A stretch of 6,073 nucleotides of DNA from an uncultured Methanomassiliicoccales archaeon (GTDB lineage: Archaea; Thermoplasmatota; Thermoplasmata; SG8-5), in contig CALKWP010000012.1 in assembly GCA_938004075.1 (NCBI GenBank), positions 1-6,073 on the forward strand, read 5' to 3'. The notes under the pieces were generated by a model that saw only the letters and a program-made list of their open reading frames with translations, was not told where the DNA came from and ran no database searches. Within the stretch, counting starts at the first letter, position 1. Each line of letters starts with the position of its first letter. The position numbers and the translations under genes were made by a program. Of the stretch, positions 6,027 through 6,073 are shown in pieces.

Positions 6027-6073
6027 AGATCGGAAGAGCACACGTCTGAACTCCAGTCACGAATCACCATCTC
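6027..6073 (+). other. Illumina TruSeq-type index adapter, barcode and P7 start (sequencing artefact)
   Basis: Bases 6027-6060 match the 34-base TruSeq index adapter stem, beginning AGATCGGAAGAGCAC and ending CTCCAGTCAC. It is followed by an 8-base stretch, GAATCACC (6061-6068), in the barcode position, and ATCTC (6069-6073), the start of the P7 flow-cell sequence. Order, spacing and sequence are those of a library molecule read through its insert. This is not genomic DNA and should be trimmed; the boundary is uncertain by a base because the preceding genomic base is also A. Confidence 0.98.

Noticed and set aside
5513..6049. 178-codon + strand ORF opposite the aldolase
   Set aside because: It is antisense to a well-conserved aldolase frame, has no recognisable domain, and its end (KIGRAHV) is encoded by adapter sequence.

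Overview
This window carries the 3' end of a high-affinity phosphate uptake operon on the + strand, pstS (partial) – pstCA (fused) – pstB – phoU, followed by a class III metallophosphoesterase gene. Converging on it from the - strand is a two-gene central-carbon cluster: a 5'-truncated class II fructose-bisphosphate aldolase gene and an archaeal-type triosephosphate isomerase gene. The last 47 bases (6027-6073) are not genomic. They match an Illumina TruSeq-style index adapter followed by an 8-base barcode and the start of the P7 sequence, so the genomic sequence ends at about position 6026.

The organism is most likely an archaeon. The triosephosphate isomerase is the short archaeal form (222 aa, with the N-x-K-T-Y-P-E start and the E-P-P-E-L-I-G catalytic segment). 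AGG (Arg) and ATA (Ile) codons are frequent. Start codons follow good Shine-Dalgarno sequences and genes are packed with spacings of 0-8 bases. A Thermoplasmata-like euryarchaeal lineage is a reasonable guess, but the sequence alone does not prove it. The adapter tail indicates a draft short-read assembly (metagenome, single-cell or isolate).

Layout: 1-510 is the C-terminal 169 residues of the PstS-type phosphate-binding protein. 507-2411 is a single 634-aa permease holding both the PstC and PstA halves (12 predicted membrane segments, two EAA loops). 2412-3236 is the PstB ATPase with all ABC motifs. 3245-3931 is PhoU. 3982-4713 is a 243-aa calcineurin-like phosphoesterase with all five metal-binding motifs. 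4708-5376 (-) is triosephosphate isomerase, whose stop codon lies next to, and overlaps with, the end of the phosphoesterase gene. 5381-6026 (-) is the C-terminal 214 residues of the aldolase. No gene-free stretch exceeds 60 bases, and I saw no RNA genes, mobile elements or CRISPR repeats.

Working together: PstS captures phosphate outside the cell, the PstCA channel passes it through the membrane using ATP hydrolysed by PstB, and PhoU restrains the transporter when phosphate is sufficient. The phosphoesterase probably releases or recycles phosphate from intracellular esters, although its substrate is unknown. On the other strand, aldolase splits or forms fructose 1,6-bisphosphate and the isomerase equilibrates its two triose phosphate products. 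I found no sign of a wholly new system. The points most worth a second look are the adapter tail with its chimeric ORF, the PstC-PstA fusion, the altered first metal motif of PhoU, and the bacterial-style class II aldolase beside an archaeal isomerase.
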